DNA of 50,989 nt from Butyrivibrio sp. (GTDB lineage: Bacteria; Bacillota; Clostridia; Lachnospirales; Lachnospiraceae), in contig JAMPDT010000002.1 of assembly GCA_023665525.1 (NCBI GenBank), positions 25,346 to 76,334 of the forward strand. Direction: 5' to 3'. The notes under the pieces are model-generated. The model was not told the origin of the DNA and searched no databases. It was given only the letters and a program-made list of their open reading frames with translations. The translations under genes and the position numbers were made by a program. Shown here piece by piece: positions 15,664 to 24,853 of this stretch. The number at the start of each line of letters is the position of its first letter. The stretch's first letter is position 1.

Positions 15664-16071
15664 ATGGATGTTAAAAATTGCAGAGGCTGCGGAAGGCTTT
15701 TTAATTATATCGGGGGAGGCTATCTTCTCTGCCCCGTATGCATGGAGGAGCTTGACAAGAAGTTCAAGACCGTTAAACAGTACATATACGAGAATCCCAA
15801 GGCGTCGATGCATGAAATCTCCGAGCACAACGATGTTTCGATCCCTCAGATTGAGAGATGGATAAGGGAGGAAAGGCTTACGTTCGCGGACGATTCGCCT
15901 ATCGGCATTGAATGCGAGAACTGCGGAGCAACCATAAAATCCGGGCGCTTCTGCGCCAAGTGCAAGGACAGCGTGGCAAAGGGCTTCGGGGAGCTGTACA
16001 AGGAAAAAAGCGTCTATCAGCCGACCAAGACCGTTAAGGATAAGGCGAAGATGCGCTTCCTTGACAATTAG
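15664..16071 (+). CDS. yvyF: Flagellar operon protein YvyF
   Basis: A 135-residue cytosolic protein of the YvyF family (TIGR03826), found next to flgM in Firmicutes flagellar regions; its exact role is not established. Two zinc-ribbon-like clusters flank a helix-turn-helix: CRGCGRLFNYIGGGYLLCPV with a further Cys, and CENCGATIKSGRFCAKC. The centre, HEISEHNDVSIPQIERWIRE, looks like a small DNA-binding helix pair. I chose ATG at 15664 for its AGGAGGATACGCG ribosome site; the open frame runs back into comF. The order comF-yvyF-flgM is that of B. subtilis. Confidence 0.9.
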   Translation: MDVKNCRGCGRLFNYIGGGYLLCPVCMEELDKKFKTVKQYIYENPKASMHEISEHNDVSIPQIERWIREERLTFADDSPIGIECENCGATIKSGRFCAKCKDSVAKGFGELYKEKSVYQPTKTVKDKAKMRFLDN

Positions 16072-16106
16072 TCTGCGCTGTGTTTGATATTTATAAAATT
16101 TGCTGA

Positions 16107-16135
16107 AAATCGGGCTTACCGCCCGATTTTTTGTA
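16107..16135 (+). terminator. Rho-independent terminator after yvyF
   Basis: AATCGGGC, a 4-5 nt TTACC loop, and GCCCGATT followed by a T run form a compact terminator just before the sigma-28-like promoter of flgM, insulating the late flagellar genes from the recD2-comF-yvyF unit. Confidence 0.85.
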
Positions 16136-16144
16136 ATTTTGCCC

Positions 16145-16171
16145 TAATGATTTTGCAAAATGCACCGATAC
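16145..16171 (+). promoter_or_regulatory. Sigma-28 (SigD) promoter before flgM
   Basis: TAAT (16145-16148), a 15-bp spacer and ACCGATAC (16164-16171) closely match the sigma-28 consensus TAAA-N15-GCCGATAT. It lies 40 nt before the flgM start and directly after a terminator. flgM is autoregulated by sigma-D in Bacillus, which supports the call. Confidence 0.65.
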
Positions 16172-16210
16172 ATAAAGTAGAGATTTATATCCATGGAAGG
16201 AGAGATAGCT

Positions 16211-16489
16211 ATGAGAATCGATGCGTATAATCAGGTCAGCAGGATATATCAGACCAAAAACAAGCCCGCAGTTACCAAAAAGGGCGCGGCGAAGGGAGCC
16301 GACAAGGTTGAGATTTCGCAGTTTGGCAGGGATTATCAGGTTGCAAAGCAGGCAGTAGCCGCCGCATCAGACGTCAGGGAAGACAAGGTTGCGGATATGA
16401 AAGCCCGCATTGAAGCAGGTACTTATGACGTGAGCGCCGATGATTTCGCGGCAAAGCTTGCCGAGAAGTACGGAACGACTGTATTTTAG
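16211..16489 (+). CDS. flgM: Anti-sigma-28 factor FlgM
   Basis: A 92-residue protein that holds sigma-28/SigD inactive until the hook is finished and FlgM is lost from the cell. The N-terminal part is short, basic and probably disordered. The C-terminal binding region reads ADKVEISQFGRDYQVAKQAV, and the end VADMKARIEAGTYDVSADDF with AAKLAEKY is the classic FlgM ending. I chose ATG at 16211 (GGAAGGAGAG upstream) over ATG at 16193, which lies in front of the ribosome site. It stands first in the late operon under a sigma-28 promoter and is followed after 11 nt by flgN. Confidence 0.92.
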   Translation: MRIDAYNQVSRIYQTKNKPAVTKKGAAKGADKVEISQFGRDYQVAKQAVAAASDVREDKVADMKARIEAGTYDVSADDFAAKLAEKYGTTVF

Positions 16490-16500
16490 GAGTAAGGCAA

Positions 16501-17013
16501 GTGGCAAGCTTAATCGAAAATCTTATTACGGTTCTTAACGAGGAAAATTCGGAATACGAAACGCTGCTTGCGGTATCAATGGAGAAAACCGATACCATAG
16601 TCGGCGGCGACGTGAATGCGCTTAACGAGCTTGTTGCGAGGGAGCAGAGCATCGTTGAGCGTATTAATAAGCTCGAGAAAAAAAGAATTGAGGCGACGGG
16701 CGATATTGCCATAGTGCTTAACAGGAAGCCCGAGGAGCTGACGCTCGGGAGCCTCGCGGAGCTTTTATCCTCAAGAAAAGCGGAAAGCGACGCGATTAAG
16801 GATGTGCACGACAGGCTTAAAAGCACTCTTGAACGAATGGTCAGGGTAAACGAGAGCAACAAGGTGCTTTTGCAGGAGTCGATTGAGATGGTGGATTTCG
16901 AGCTGAATTTGGCGCAGAGCCTGAAGCAGGCACCGACCACAGCCAATTATTCGGGCAACAGCTACACCAACGATTCTTACGGACCGACGGGTTCTTTTGA
17001 CGCAAAACAATAA
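16501..17013 (+). CDS. flgN: FlgN family flagellar export chaperone (YvyG)
   Basis: A 170-residue, mostly helical cytosolic protein of the FlgN family, which keeps the hook-filament junction proteins FlgK and FlgL unfolded and brings them to the export gate. The long amphipathic helices (LIENLITVLNEENSEYETLL, LVAREQSIVERINKLEKKRI) and the central LGSLAELLSS are typical. The tail (NSYTNDSYGPTGSFDAKQ) is Ser/Thr/Tyr/Gly-rich and looks disordered. It starts at GTG 16501 after AGGAGTAAGGCAA. It lies directly before two flgK genes, its likely clients. Confidence 0.85.
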   Translation: MASLIENLITVLNEENSEYETLLAVSMEKTDTIVGGDVNALNELVAREQSIVERINKLEKKRIEATGDIAIVLNRKPEELTLGSLAELLSSRKAESDAIKDVHDRLKSTLERMVRVNESNKVLLQESIEMVDFELNLAQSLKQAPTTANYSGNSYTNDSYGPTGSFDAKQ

Positions 17014-17044
17014 TTTCGCCTGATGGCATAAAGGAGCAGTAACT

Positions 17045-18778
17045 ATGGGCAGCATGATGACAGGTTTATATGTTGGGCTTTCGGGCTTGCAGACCAGCAA
17101 CAACGCGCTGAATACGACGGCTAATAACCTTACCAACGCGCAGACGCAGGGCTATGTAAGACAGCAGGTTATTAACAGGGATATGATTTATAACTTTGTC
17201 AATACCTCCTCGGGCGTCAACAGAGGTCAGAGCGGTCTCGGCGTGGCGGTTCAGACTATAAATCATGTCAGGGACATTTTCCTTGACGTCGCATACAGGA
17301 GAGAAGCGGGCAGGCAGAATTTTTACGATAAATTATACGATTCGATTTACGAGATAGAGGTTCAGATGGGAATGTCCAAGGACGGAATCGACGGAATCGG
17401 ATTTCAAAGCGCGCTCACGGATCTGCGCGAGGCGGTAAATAAGCTTACGGAGGCTCCCGGAGAGCTGGAGTTCCGCGCCACGCTTGTGCAGAGAGCGGTT
17501 GAATTTGTGGATAAGGCGCAGCTCGTTTATTCGGGGCTTGCGAAGTACCAGAGGACGCTCGACGACGAGGTGGTGTCCACGGTAAACAGAATAAATCAGA
17601 TAGGCGACGAAATAAAGGATTTGAACAGGAGAATAGCCAGAGTCGAGGCGCCGGGCGTCGAGGTCGCGGCGGATTTGAGGGACCAAAGGGATCTGCTTTT
17701 GGACGAGTTGGCTACCTACTGCAAGATTTCATATAAAGAAGAAACCAACGGAGTTGTCGAGGTAAGCGTTGAGGGAGTTCCCTTTGCCGACGAATATTCC
17801 GTCAATTATATGGGCTATGAGCTTATAGAGGGCGACAATTTCGCAAAGCCCATATGGACGCAGCTTGCGAACCAGCCCGTGTATACGCTCACGGCGGATA
17901 TTTCCACCGAGGACAACACGGATATAGGAGGGCTTAAGGGGCTTCTGATCGCGAGAGGCGAGCTTGCCCCCACCGCGGGCAATATGACGGAGCCGGATCC
18001 GGCGAATTATCCCGGCGGAGCGGCGGATCCCGAATATATTGATATGCTTGCGGAATACCAAAGATACGAGAGGTCTTATGAAACCTCCGCCATCGTCAAT
18101 ACAATGGCGAATTTTGATAAGCTGTTTTGCAGCATTGTCGAGAACCTCAACAATGTTTTCTGCCCCGAAACCACCTATACGGCGGCGGACGGCACGGCCT
18201 ACACGGTGCTTGATACGTCGATTGCCCCGACCTCCAAGGACGGAGTATACGGCACGGAGCTTTTTACCCGCAATTTTACCGACAGATATAAGGAGCAGGT
18301 AATCGACGGGCAGACGATGTATGTGCGCAACGACAGAAACACCTTCGGGAATCTTGCGGAATATTCGGTTATGAACGTAACGGTCAACTCGGTGATCCGT
18401 AAGGATTATTCGCAGATGGCGCTGACGAGGGCTGACGGAGCGGACGATTATAAGACGGCTGCGGAGCTGCTCGCCGTATTTTCCAAGGATACCCTTACCT
18501 ACAACGGAGGGCTGGACGGACTTACCTTTGAGGAATTTTTCAGCACAATGACCGCGGATTCTGCCACCACCGGCAAGATCTACAAGAGCATGGCGAACAA
18601 CGAGGCGCAGCTCGCGGCGGGGCTTGACAACAGGCGGCAGGAGATTATGGGGGTTTCCTCGGACGAGGAGCTTGGCAATATGATTAAATATCAGCAGGCA
18701 TACAATGCCGCTTCGAGATATATCAATGTTGTAAGTGAAATGATAGAAACCTTAATTCACAATACAGGAGTTAGATAA
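17045..18778 (+). CDS. flgK: Flagellar hook-associated protein 1, FlgK (copy 1)
   Basis: A 577-residue exported protein that forms the first junction ring between hook and filament. The N-terminal MTGLYVGLSGLQTSNNALNT followed by TANNLTNAQTQGYVRQ is the flagellar rod/FlgK domain. The C-terminal DEELGNMIKYQQAYNAASRY followed by INVVSEMIETLI is the FlgK C-terminal helix. It is followed after only 2 nt by a second full FlgK-like gene. The two share end domains but differ strongly between them, so this is an old duplication and not a recent copy. It is the closer of the two in name and position to Bacillus flgK. Confidence 0.9.
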   Translation: MGSMMTGLYVGLSGLQTSNNALNTTANNLTNAQTQGYVRQQVINRDMIYNFVNTSSGVNRGQSGLGVAVQTINHVRDIFLDVAYRREAGRQNFYDKLYDSIYEIEVQMGMSKDGIDGIGFQSALTDLREAVNKLTEAPGELEFRATLVQRAVEFVDKAQLVYSGLAKYQRTLDDEVVSTVNRINQIGDEIKDLNRRIARVEAPGVEVAADLRDQRDLLLDELATYCKISYKEETNGVVEVSVEGVPFADEYSVNYMGYELIEGDNFAKPIWTQLANQPVYTLTADISTEDNTDIGGLKGLLIARGELAPTAGNMTEPDPANYPGGAADPEYIDMLAEYQRYERSYETSAIVNTMANFDKLFCSIVENLNNVFCPETTYTAADGTAYTVLDTSIAPTSKDGVYGTELFTRNFTDRYKEQVIDGQTMYVRNDRNTFGNLAEYSVMNVTVNSVIRKDYSQMALTRADGADDYKTAAELLAVFSKDTLTYNGGLDGLTFEEFFSTMTADSATTGKIYKSMANNEAQLAAGLDNRRQEIMGVSSDEELGNMIKYQQAYNAASRYINVVSEMIETLIHNTGVR

Positions 18779-18780
18779 TT

Positions 18781-20406
18781 ATGCCTAATACTTTTTTCGG
18801 ACTGACAATCGCATCAACGGGACTTAACGCCAGCAGCCTTGCGATCAACACGACCGCCCACAATGTTTCCAATGTGAACACGAAGGGTTACAGCAGGCAG
18901 CAGACGGTGCAGAAGCCGTCCTCCGCAATAAGGGTTTATTCCGATTACGGAACGGTCGGAACGGGAGTAAGCGTTACGGAGATAACGCAGCTCAGAAGCT
19001 CCTATTACGACACCAAGTATTGGAACAACAACGCCAATTACGGGAATTATTCAACGCTGGAATCGTATTCGCTGCTTATCGAGGATTATCTTGACGAGTT
19101 TAACCTCGAGGGCTTTACGACGGAGTACGAGAACCTTTTCAAGGCGATAAACGACCTTACGAACGACCCCTCAAGCGGCGTGGCAAGGAACCAGCTCCTT
19201 AATTATTCGCAGAGCATAGCGGATTATTTCAACACCATTTCCGCCAATCGCTCCAGCGTGCAGAAGTCTGCCAACGACGAGGTAAAAAGCACCGTGGACG
19301 CGATAAATACCGTTGCCAAGCAGGTCGCCGCGCTTAATAAGCAGATTAACATTATCGAGGTAAACGGCGGAGAGGCGAATGATCTGAGGGACGCGAGGGC
19401 GCTGCTCATTGACGAGCTTTCCAAATATATAAACACTACCGTAAAGGAAGAGGAGATAGGCAACGGAGTTACCGACTTCTATGTGTATGTTGACGGCTAC
19501 GAGCTTGTTGACGGCTACGAGTACAACACCATAATCTGCACCGCGAGGGAAACGGGCGACAGGCGCAACGCCAGCGATATTGACGGTCTTTACGAGCTTT
19601 CGTGGAGCAGCGGAATGGAATTTAATATGTACAGAAGCACCCTGTCCGGCACTTTGAAGGCGGCTTTGGACATAAGGGACGGCTGCAACGACTGTTACGA
19701 GGTGCTGGGGCTTAAGGATGCCGACGGCAATTTCCTCAAGGACGCCAAGGGCAATCCCGTGGACGTGCAGGACCTCACAAGCGACGAGTACGAGGCGTAC
19801 AAGGCGGCGGGCTATGTAAGAGATACCGTTATCTATATTGATACGCACAGGAATACCGATTACAAGGGAATACCGTATTACCAGTCGCAGATTAACGAAT
19901 TTGTCAAGACGATTGCCCGCGATTTCAATTCGATTATTTCGAGGGGCGATTTGGGCGGCGAGAAGGTGCAGGATTTCTTTATGTCGAAGTTCGGGGATGA
20001 CTACGTTACGGCGACGAACATTTCGGTTAATCCCAATATGATAAGGGATCCCTCGCTTCTGCCCTATTCCTTTGACGACAGCAAGGGAGCCGCGAACAGG
20101 GATATGGCGGTCGAGCTGTACGCCCTTAAGGAAAAGGATACCATAAACAACGGCACATATCTCGAATACTTGCAGTCGATGGTGTCGGTAGTGGCGATAG
20201 ATACGAGGAGGGCGAGAAGCTTTTCCTCCAACTACGAGAACATAAAGGAAACGATTAACAATCAGAGGCTTTCCGTCAGCGGCGTGGACGAGGACGAGGA
20301 GGCGGTTGACCTTGTTAAATTCAAGGAGGCGTACAATCTGGCGTCCAAGATTGTTTCCGTTATGCAGGAAATTTACGACAAGCTTATCGAGCAGACCGGA
20401 GTATAA
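18781..20406 (+). CDS. Flagellar hook-associated protein 1, FlgK (copy 2, paralogue)
   Basis: A 541-residue second FlgK-type protein. The N-terminus has FFGLTIASTGLNASSLAINT followed by TAHNVSNVNTKGYSRQQT, a very good match to the FlgK start (arguably better than copy 1). The C-terminus ends DLVKFKEAYNLASKIVSVMQ with EIYDKLIEQTGV. The centre has strings of acidic residues (SGVDEDEEAVDLV). It starts 2 nt after the first flgK stop and is therefore co-translated. Two FlgK proteins could form a layered or mixed junction, or replace the single HAP1 ring under different states. It is followed after 20 nt by flgL. Confidence 0.88.
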   Translation: MPNTFFGLTIASTGLNASSLAINTTAHNVSNVNTKGYSRQQTVQKPSSAIRVYSDYGTVGTGVSVTEITQLRSSYYDTKYWNNNANYGNYSTLESYSLLIEDYLDEFNLEGFTTEYENLFKAINDLTNDPSSGVARNQLLNYSQSIADYFNTISANRSSVQKSANDEVKSTVDAINTVAKQVAALNKQINIIEVNGGEANDLRDARALLIDELSKYINTTVKEEEIGNGVTDFYVYVDGYELVDGYEYNTIICTARETGDRRNASDIDGLYELSWSSGMEFNMYRSTLSGTLKAALDIRDGCNDCYEVLGLKDADGNFLKDAKGNPVDVQDLTSDEYEAYKAAGYVRDTVIYIDTHRNTDYKGIPYYQSQINEFVKTIARDFNSIISRGDLGGEKVQDFFMSKFGDDYVTATNISVNPNMIRDPSLLPYSFDDSKGAANRDMAVELYALKEKDTINNGTYLEYLQSMVSVVAIDTRRARSFSSNYENIKETINNQRLSVSGVDEDEEAVDLVKFKEAYNLASKIVSVMQEIYDKLIEQTGV

Positions 20407-20426
20407 GGATTAAAGGAGTGTAGAGC

Positions 20427-21905
20427 ATGAGAATTACCAATACGATCAGAACGAACACGACAATGCGCAACGTGAACAGGTCAAAGACGAATCTGCATGA
20501 GGCGGAGAACCAGATGTCCTCCGAGAAGAAAATAACCAGACCGTCGGACGATCCGATTGTTGCGATCAGGGCGCTTTCACTGCGATCCACTCTTTCGGAG
20601 ATAACGATGTACCTTAAGGACAATATTCCCGAGGGCGAGGCGTGGCTCAACGTTACGGAGGGCGCGCTCGACAATATGGACGGTCTTTTGTCCGATATAT
20701 ACCAGTACGCTACGCAGGGCTCGTCCGACCAGTTTACCGAGGACGACAGAAGCTCGATAATAGAAACGCTTCAAAAATACAAGGACGGACTTTACGCCGA
20801 AACCAACACGGATTACGCGGGCAGGTACTGCTTTACGGGTTACAGGACCGACAGCACCTTTACCTTTCAGGACAAAGCGGATTACGCGCAGAAAAAATAC
20901 CGCATTACGCAGACCTTTAAAAACAGCGAAATTGACACGGTTAATGTTATGAAGGGCGGGGTTGACCCCACCGTAATAACGAATATTCCCGCCGATGAAA
21001 CGCCCGAAACGCGGACTGCGTACCGATTGAGGCTTGCTTATCCCAACTGCGCGCAGACGGGAGCGGGCGACGTGACCGTTGACGGGACTGCCTACACGCC
21101 GCAGGCGGTTTCGCACGAGCAGTTTGAAGCCATGGTTACGGACGGAACATTTGACGGCGCGTCCAATTCGTTTTATTATATATATGATACGGGCGAGCTG
21201 GTGATGACCGACGACCTGTACGACACCGTTAAGGACGCCAAGGAGATTTCCTTCATATACGAAAAGGAGGGCTTCCGCAAGGAGGATGTGAAGCCGGAGA
21301 TGTATTTTGACTGCACGGACATAACGGATCCCGCGAATCCGCACGACTATCTCCAGGGCGACGACGGACAGCTTATATATTACGCGATAAACTTCGGACA
21401 GAGCTTGCAGGTGAATACGCTCGGCAATCAGACGCTCAGCCACGACGTGGGCAGGGACCTCGACGATATGTGCAATTCGCTTCAGGCGGTTGCCGACGCG
21501 GAGGCAAAGGTAGCGAAGCTTAAGGAAATGAAAAACAGCGACGTATATACCGACGCGCAGAAGGAGGATATAGCGTCGATGCAGACGGCGGCTCAAAAGG
21601 AGCTGGATTACGCCATAGATAATATGAAAAAGCTTTTCCAGAGGGAAATGGGCAGGGTTAAGCAGTACCAGGAGACCGTTGACCTCCAAATGGCGGACCT
21701 CGGAGCGAGGAAAAAACGCCTCACCCTTACGAAAAGCAGGCTCACGGAGCAGTACACGACCTTTGACGATCTCAAATCGGCAAACGAGGACGCGGAGCTT
21801 GAAGAAACCGTCGTGAACGTTTCCTCCGCAAAGGCGCTTTATCAGGCGGCTCTCGGCGCGGCGTCAACGGTTATCCAGCAGTCGCTGCTCGATTATATAA
21901 GATAA
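20427..21905 (+). CDS. flgL: Flagellar hook-associated protein 3, FlgL (extended)
   Basis: A 492-residue second-junction protein, flagellin-like at both ends. The N-terminus MRITNTIRTNTTMRNVNRSK, and then SSEKKITRPSDDPIVAIRAL, is the FlgL/flagellin N domain; NTDYAGRYCFTGYRTDSTFT is the typical FlgL 'G-Y-F-G' region. The C-terminal SSAKALYQAALGAASTVIQQ with SLLDYIR is the FlgL ending. It is well above the about 300 residues of Bacillus and enterobacterial FlgL; the extra length is in the middle (about residues 150-360), where a surface-exposed domain would sit. It follows the flgK pair and precedes fliW. Confidence 0.88.
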   Translation: MRITNTIRTNTTMRNVNRSKTNLHEAENQMSSEKKITRPSDDPIVAIRALSLRSTLSEITMYLKDNIPEGEAWLNVTEGALDNMDGLLSDIYQYATQGSSDQFTEDDRSSIIETLQKYKDGLYAETNTDYAGRYCFTGYRTDSTFTFQDKADYAQKKYRITQTFKNSEIDTVNVMKGGVDPTVITNIPADETPETRTAYRLRLAYPNCAQTGAGDVTVDGTAYTPQAVSHEQFEAMVTDGTFDGASNSFYYIYDTGELVMTDDLYDTVKDAKEISFIYEKEGFRKEDVKPEMYFDCTDITDPANPHDYLQGDDGQLIYYAINFGQSLQVNTLGNQTLSHDVGRDLDDMCNSLQAVADAEAKVAKLKEMKNSDVYTDAQKEDIASMQTAAQKELDYAIDNMKKLFQREMGRVKQYQETVDLQMADLGARKKRLTLTKSRLTEQYTTFDDLKSANEDAELEETVVNVSSAKALYQAALGAASTVIQQSLLDYIR

Positions 21906-21952
21906 CAAGATAAAACAAGCCCTCCAAGGCGGAATGTAAAGGAGAAAACAAA

Positions 21953-22426
21953 ATGCATATTGATTCAAGAGTATTCGGAGAGATTGATATTGACGACGAT
22001 AAAATTATCCGCTTTGAGGACGGGGTTATCGGATTCGAGGAATATCATAATTACGCTCTGATTTACGACGAGGAAAAAAGAAAGGACGCCAAGGGCGGCA
22101 TAATGTGGCTCCAGTGTATGGATGAGCCGGAGCTTGCGTTTCCCGTGGCGGACCCGCTTCATATTTATCCCGGCTACAATCCCGTGGTTGAGGACGAGTG
22201 GCTCGCGTCGATAGGAGAGTTTAACGACGCGGAGGACATTTTCCTTTTGAGCATACTGACCGTTCCGTCGGACATAACGAAAGTAACGGCGAACCTTAAG
22301 GCGCCCGTCATCATCAATATGATAACGAGAAAAGCGTGTCAGACCATTGTGAATAACGAAGAATACGAGATAAAATATAATATATACGATTATGTTCAGT
22401 CTCTTAAGAAAAAGGAGGCGGAATAA
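21953..22426 (+). CDS. fliW: Flagellar assembly factor FliW
   Basis: A 157-residue cytosolic regulator. FliW binds free flagellin or CsrA; when flagellin is exported, FliW sequesters CsrA and lets flagellin mRNA be translated. Family blocks: [57 protein letters not shown] and [17 protein letters not shown]. It is normal in length. Its stop overlaps the csrA start (TAATG at 22424-22428), which ties synthesis of the two partners. The flagellin gene it would control is about 3.7 kb downstream. Confidence 0.93.
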   Translation: MHIDSRVFGEIDIDDDKIIRFEDGVIGFEEYHNYALIYDEEKRKDAKGGIMWLQCMDEPELAFPVADPLHIYPGYNPVVEDEWLASIGEFNDAEDIFLLSILTVPSDITKVTANLKAPVIINMITRKACQTIVNNEEYEIKYNIYDYVQSLKKKEAE

Positions 22427-22644
22427 TGTTAGCTTTATCAAGAAAGAAAAACGAAGCGATAGTAATTAACGGCGACATAGAGGTTACGATCCTCGACATA
22501 AAGGGCGATCAGGTAAAGCTCGGAATCGCCGCGCCCAAATCGGTGCCGATATACCGCAGGGAGGTTTACCTTCAGATTCAGGAGGCAAACAAGGCGGCGG
22601 TAACGTCGGAGGGTATCGAAGCGCTCAAAAATTTTCTCGGCTGA
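22426..22644 (+). CDS. csrA: Carbon storage regulator CsrA
   Basis: A 72-residue RNA-binding dimeric protein. [20 protein letters not shown] and [20 protein letters not shown] are the canonical CsrA blocks, including the conserved Arg in the IYRREV segment that contacts RNA. CsrA binds GGA triplets in hairpin loops and at ribosome sites; in Bacillus it blocks hag translation. Here the flagellin leader (25948-26092) has a GGA at the loop of a long stem and GGAGGA as the ribosome site, so the same control is likely. It overlaps fliW by one base. Confidence 0.95.
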   Translation: MLALSRKKNEAIVINGDIEVTILDIKGDQVKLGIAAPKSVPIYRREVYLQIQEANKAAVTSEGIEALKNFLG

Positions 22645-22647
22645 TAT

Positions 22648-22674
22648 TAACTATTTCGGAAAGGAAGCCGAAAT
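22648..22674 (+). promoter_or_regulatory. Sigma-28-like promoter before flaG
   Basis: TAAC (22648-22651), a 15-bp spacer and GCCGAAAT (22667-22674) match the sigma-28 consensus at most positions. The same bases also form a 7-bp inverted repeat (ATTTCGG...CCGAAAT), so promoter and hairpin explanations compete. It would give an internal start for flaG-fliD-fliS. Confidence 0.45.
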
Positions 22675-22752
22675 AAGTTACAGTAGATATATTTTTGCAC
22701 AAAACCCGTATGCCCCAAGGCTGAGGGAAATCAGACACACGGAGGTGTTATT

Positions 22753-23151
22753 ATGAAAATTGACGCAGTATCAGTAAACAGCGCGAAGCCTTACGAGACA
22801 ATGGACGTCAGCGCTCCGATTGCCAAGCCCGACTTTCAGACAGCCGAGCCGGTGCAGACGGACGCAAAGGATTCGGGCGGCTCCGATGAGAAATATTCGG
22901 AGGAAAATCTCAAGAACGGCAATCCCCCCTCGGAAAACACCATTAAGCAGGCGATTTCCGACATCAACAAGAAAATTAATTCCGATACGGTTGCCGAGTT
23001 CGGGTATCATGAGAAAACCCACAGGGTGACGATTAAGCTCGTCGATAAAAATACGGACAAAACGATAAGAGAATTTCCCGCCGAGGAAACCTTGGATATG
23101 ATCGCCAAGGTGTGGGAGCTTGCGGGAATGTTCGTTGACGAGAGAAGATAG
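22753..23151 (+). CDS. flaG: FlaG family protein
   Basis: A 132-residue protein of the FlaG family, usually encoded just before fliD and linked to filament length or growth control. The N-terminal half is low in hydrophobic residues and looks disordered; the C-terminal domain carries the family signature: ISDINKKINSDTVAEFGYHE, RVTIKLVDKNTDKTIREFPA and then EETLDMIAKVWELAGMFVDE. The start follows CGGAGGTGTTATT. A sigma-28-like promoter lies about 80 nt upstream. It is spaced 11 nt from fliD. Confidence 0.85.
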   Translation: MKIDAVSVNSAKPYETMDVSAPIAKPDFQTAEPVQTDAKDSGGSDEKYSEENLKNGNPPSENTIKQAISDINKKINSDTVAEFGYHEKTHRVTIKLVDKNTDKTIREFPAEETLDMIAKVWELAGMFVDERR

Positions 23152-23162
23152 GAGGAGCAGAT

Positions 23163-24824
23163 ATGTCAATAAGACTTACAGGTATGGCGTCGGGACTTGA
23201 TACCGATTCTATGATCAAGGAGCTGATGTCGGCTTATTCCACCAAAAAGGATAAGGACGTTAAGGCGTCCACCAAGCATGAGTGGACCATGGCGGCATGG
23301 AAGGAGACCAACAGCAAGGTTTACAGCTTTTATACGGGAGCGCTTTCCTCAATGAAGTTCTCCAAGCTGGGCAGCCTGAGAAAGGCGACAATATCCAACT
23401 CCTCGGTTGCTACCATAACGGCGTCGAATGCAGCGCCCACGGGAACGCATAAGCTGTCGGTAATGCAGCTTGCGACCTCGGGCTATATGACGGGCGGAGA
23501 GATTAGGACAAAGAGCGGCGCAAAGGCGGAGGCGGATACGAAGCTTGCCGATTTGGGCGTTACAAACGGTACGATAAAGGTAAACGATACGGAAATCAAG
23601 CTTGACGGCAATATGACGATGTCGAAGCTTGCCGCCCAGATGAAGAACGCGGGCGTCGAGGCGAATTTCGATGCGTCGAGCGGAAGATTTTTCGTAAGCT
23701 CGTCTGCGTCGGGCGCGGACGGCGAGTTTACGGTTACGGCGGGCGACGAGGACGGAATCGGCGCGCTTATGTCGCTCGGGCTTATGTCCGTTACCGACAC
23801 AAACGGCGACGAAACCGCCGAAATGGCTAAGTACAGAGCGCTTGCGGCTTCGGGAGATAATTCCAAGGAAGCGCAGGCGGCGCGCAGGATCGTTGAAATG
23901 TACGACGCGGGCGAACTTGAAAATTCCTCCGAATCGGCAAGGATTTCGGCGCAGGACGCAATAATCAAGCTGAACGGCGCGACCTTTACCTCAAGCACCA
24001 ATTCGTTTTCGATTAACGGACTTACGATTGAGGCGACTGCCGTTACGACCAAGGAAATAGAGAATGCGGACGGCTCCGTTACGATTAAGGACGAACCCGT
24101 TACGATAACGACCGCCGTTGACAGTCAGGGCATTTACGACAAGATAAAGAGCTTCTTAAGCGCGTACAATGAAATGATAGGTCATATAGACAGCCTGTAT
24201 TACGCGGATTCGGCAAAGGGCTACGAGCCTCTTACGACCGAGGAAAAGGACGCGCTGACCGACAAAGAGGTTGAGGAATGGGAGCAGAAGGTTAAGGATG
24301 CGCTTCTCAGGAAGGATTCCACCCTCGGCAGCATTTCGTCGTCGCTCAAGAACGTGTTCCTCGGTATGTCGTATACGACCGAGTCGGGCAAGACCTATAA
24401 CATTGCCTCGCTCGGAATAGGAACAGGCAATTATTTCAGCACCGACGACAAGGACCGCGGCAAGTTCCATATTGACGGCGACAAGGACGACGAGTCCACA
24501 TCGTCTGCGACGGATAAGCTGATGGCGGCTATCGCGGCGGATCCCGAGGGCGTTTCGGAGTTTTTCAGCAAGCTTGCCGACAAGCTTTACAGCACTCTCG
24601 ACGACAAGATGAAGTCAACCACTCTCAGCAGTGCGTTTACCATATATAACGACAAGCAGATGTCGAGCCAGTACAGCGAGTACAAGAAAAAACTCAGCGA
24701 CTGGGATACGCGTCTTGATGAAATCGAGGAGAAATACGCAAAGCAGTTTGCGGCTATGGAGAAGGCTCTTGAGCAGCTCAACGCAAAACAGTCCTCGCTT
24801 GCGCAAATGCTTGGTACGGCGTAA
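23163..24824 (+). CDS. fliD: Flagellar filament cap protein FliD (HAP2)
   Basis: A 553-residue exported protein that sits as a cap at the filament tip and folds incoming flagellin. The N-terminal RLTGMASGLDTDSMIKELMS is the FliD N domain; ASNAAPTGTHKLSVMQLATS continues it. FliD C domain elements include IYDKIKSFLSAYNEMIGHID and the final coiled coil LSDWDTRLDEIEEKYAKQFA followed by MEKALEQLNAKQSSLAQMLG. Length is in the normal range for Firmicutes. It lies between flaG and fliS, the standard order. A second FliD-like gene is found at 48905-50197. Confidence 0.93.
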   Translation: MSIRLTGMASGLDTDSMIKELMSAYSTKKDKDVKASTKHEWTMAAWKETNSKVYSFYTGALSSMKFSKLGSLRKATISNSSVATITASNAAPTGTHKLSVMQLATSGYMTGGEIRTKSGAKAEADTKLADLGVTNGTIKVNDTEIKLDGNMTMSKLAAQMKNAGVEANFDASSGRFFVSSSASGADGEFTVTAGDEDGIGALMSLGLMSVTDTNGDETAEMAKYRALAASGDNSKEAQAARRIVEMYDAGELENSSESARISAQDAIIKLNGATFTSSTNSFSINGLTIEATAVTTKEIENADGSVTIKDEPVTITTAVDSQGIYDKIKSFLSAYNEMIGHIDSLYYADSAKGYEPLTTEEKDALTDKEVEEWEQKVKDALLRKDSTLGSISSSLKNVFLGMSYTTESGKTYNIASLGIGTGNYFSTDDKDRGKFHIDGDKDDESTSSATDKLMAAIAADPEGVSEFFSKLADKLYSTLDDKMKSTTLSSAFTIYNDKQMSSQYSEYKKKLSDWDTRLDEIEEKYAKQFAAMEKALEQLNAKQSSLAQMLGTA

Positions 24825-24853
24825 ACGATAGCAGATAACACGGAGGTTTAGCT

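Noticed and set aside
20577..21689. A 370-codon open frame on the minus strand across flgL
   Set aside because: Same explanation: shadow of a GC-rich coding strand with no family signature.
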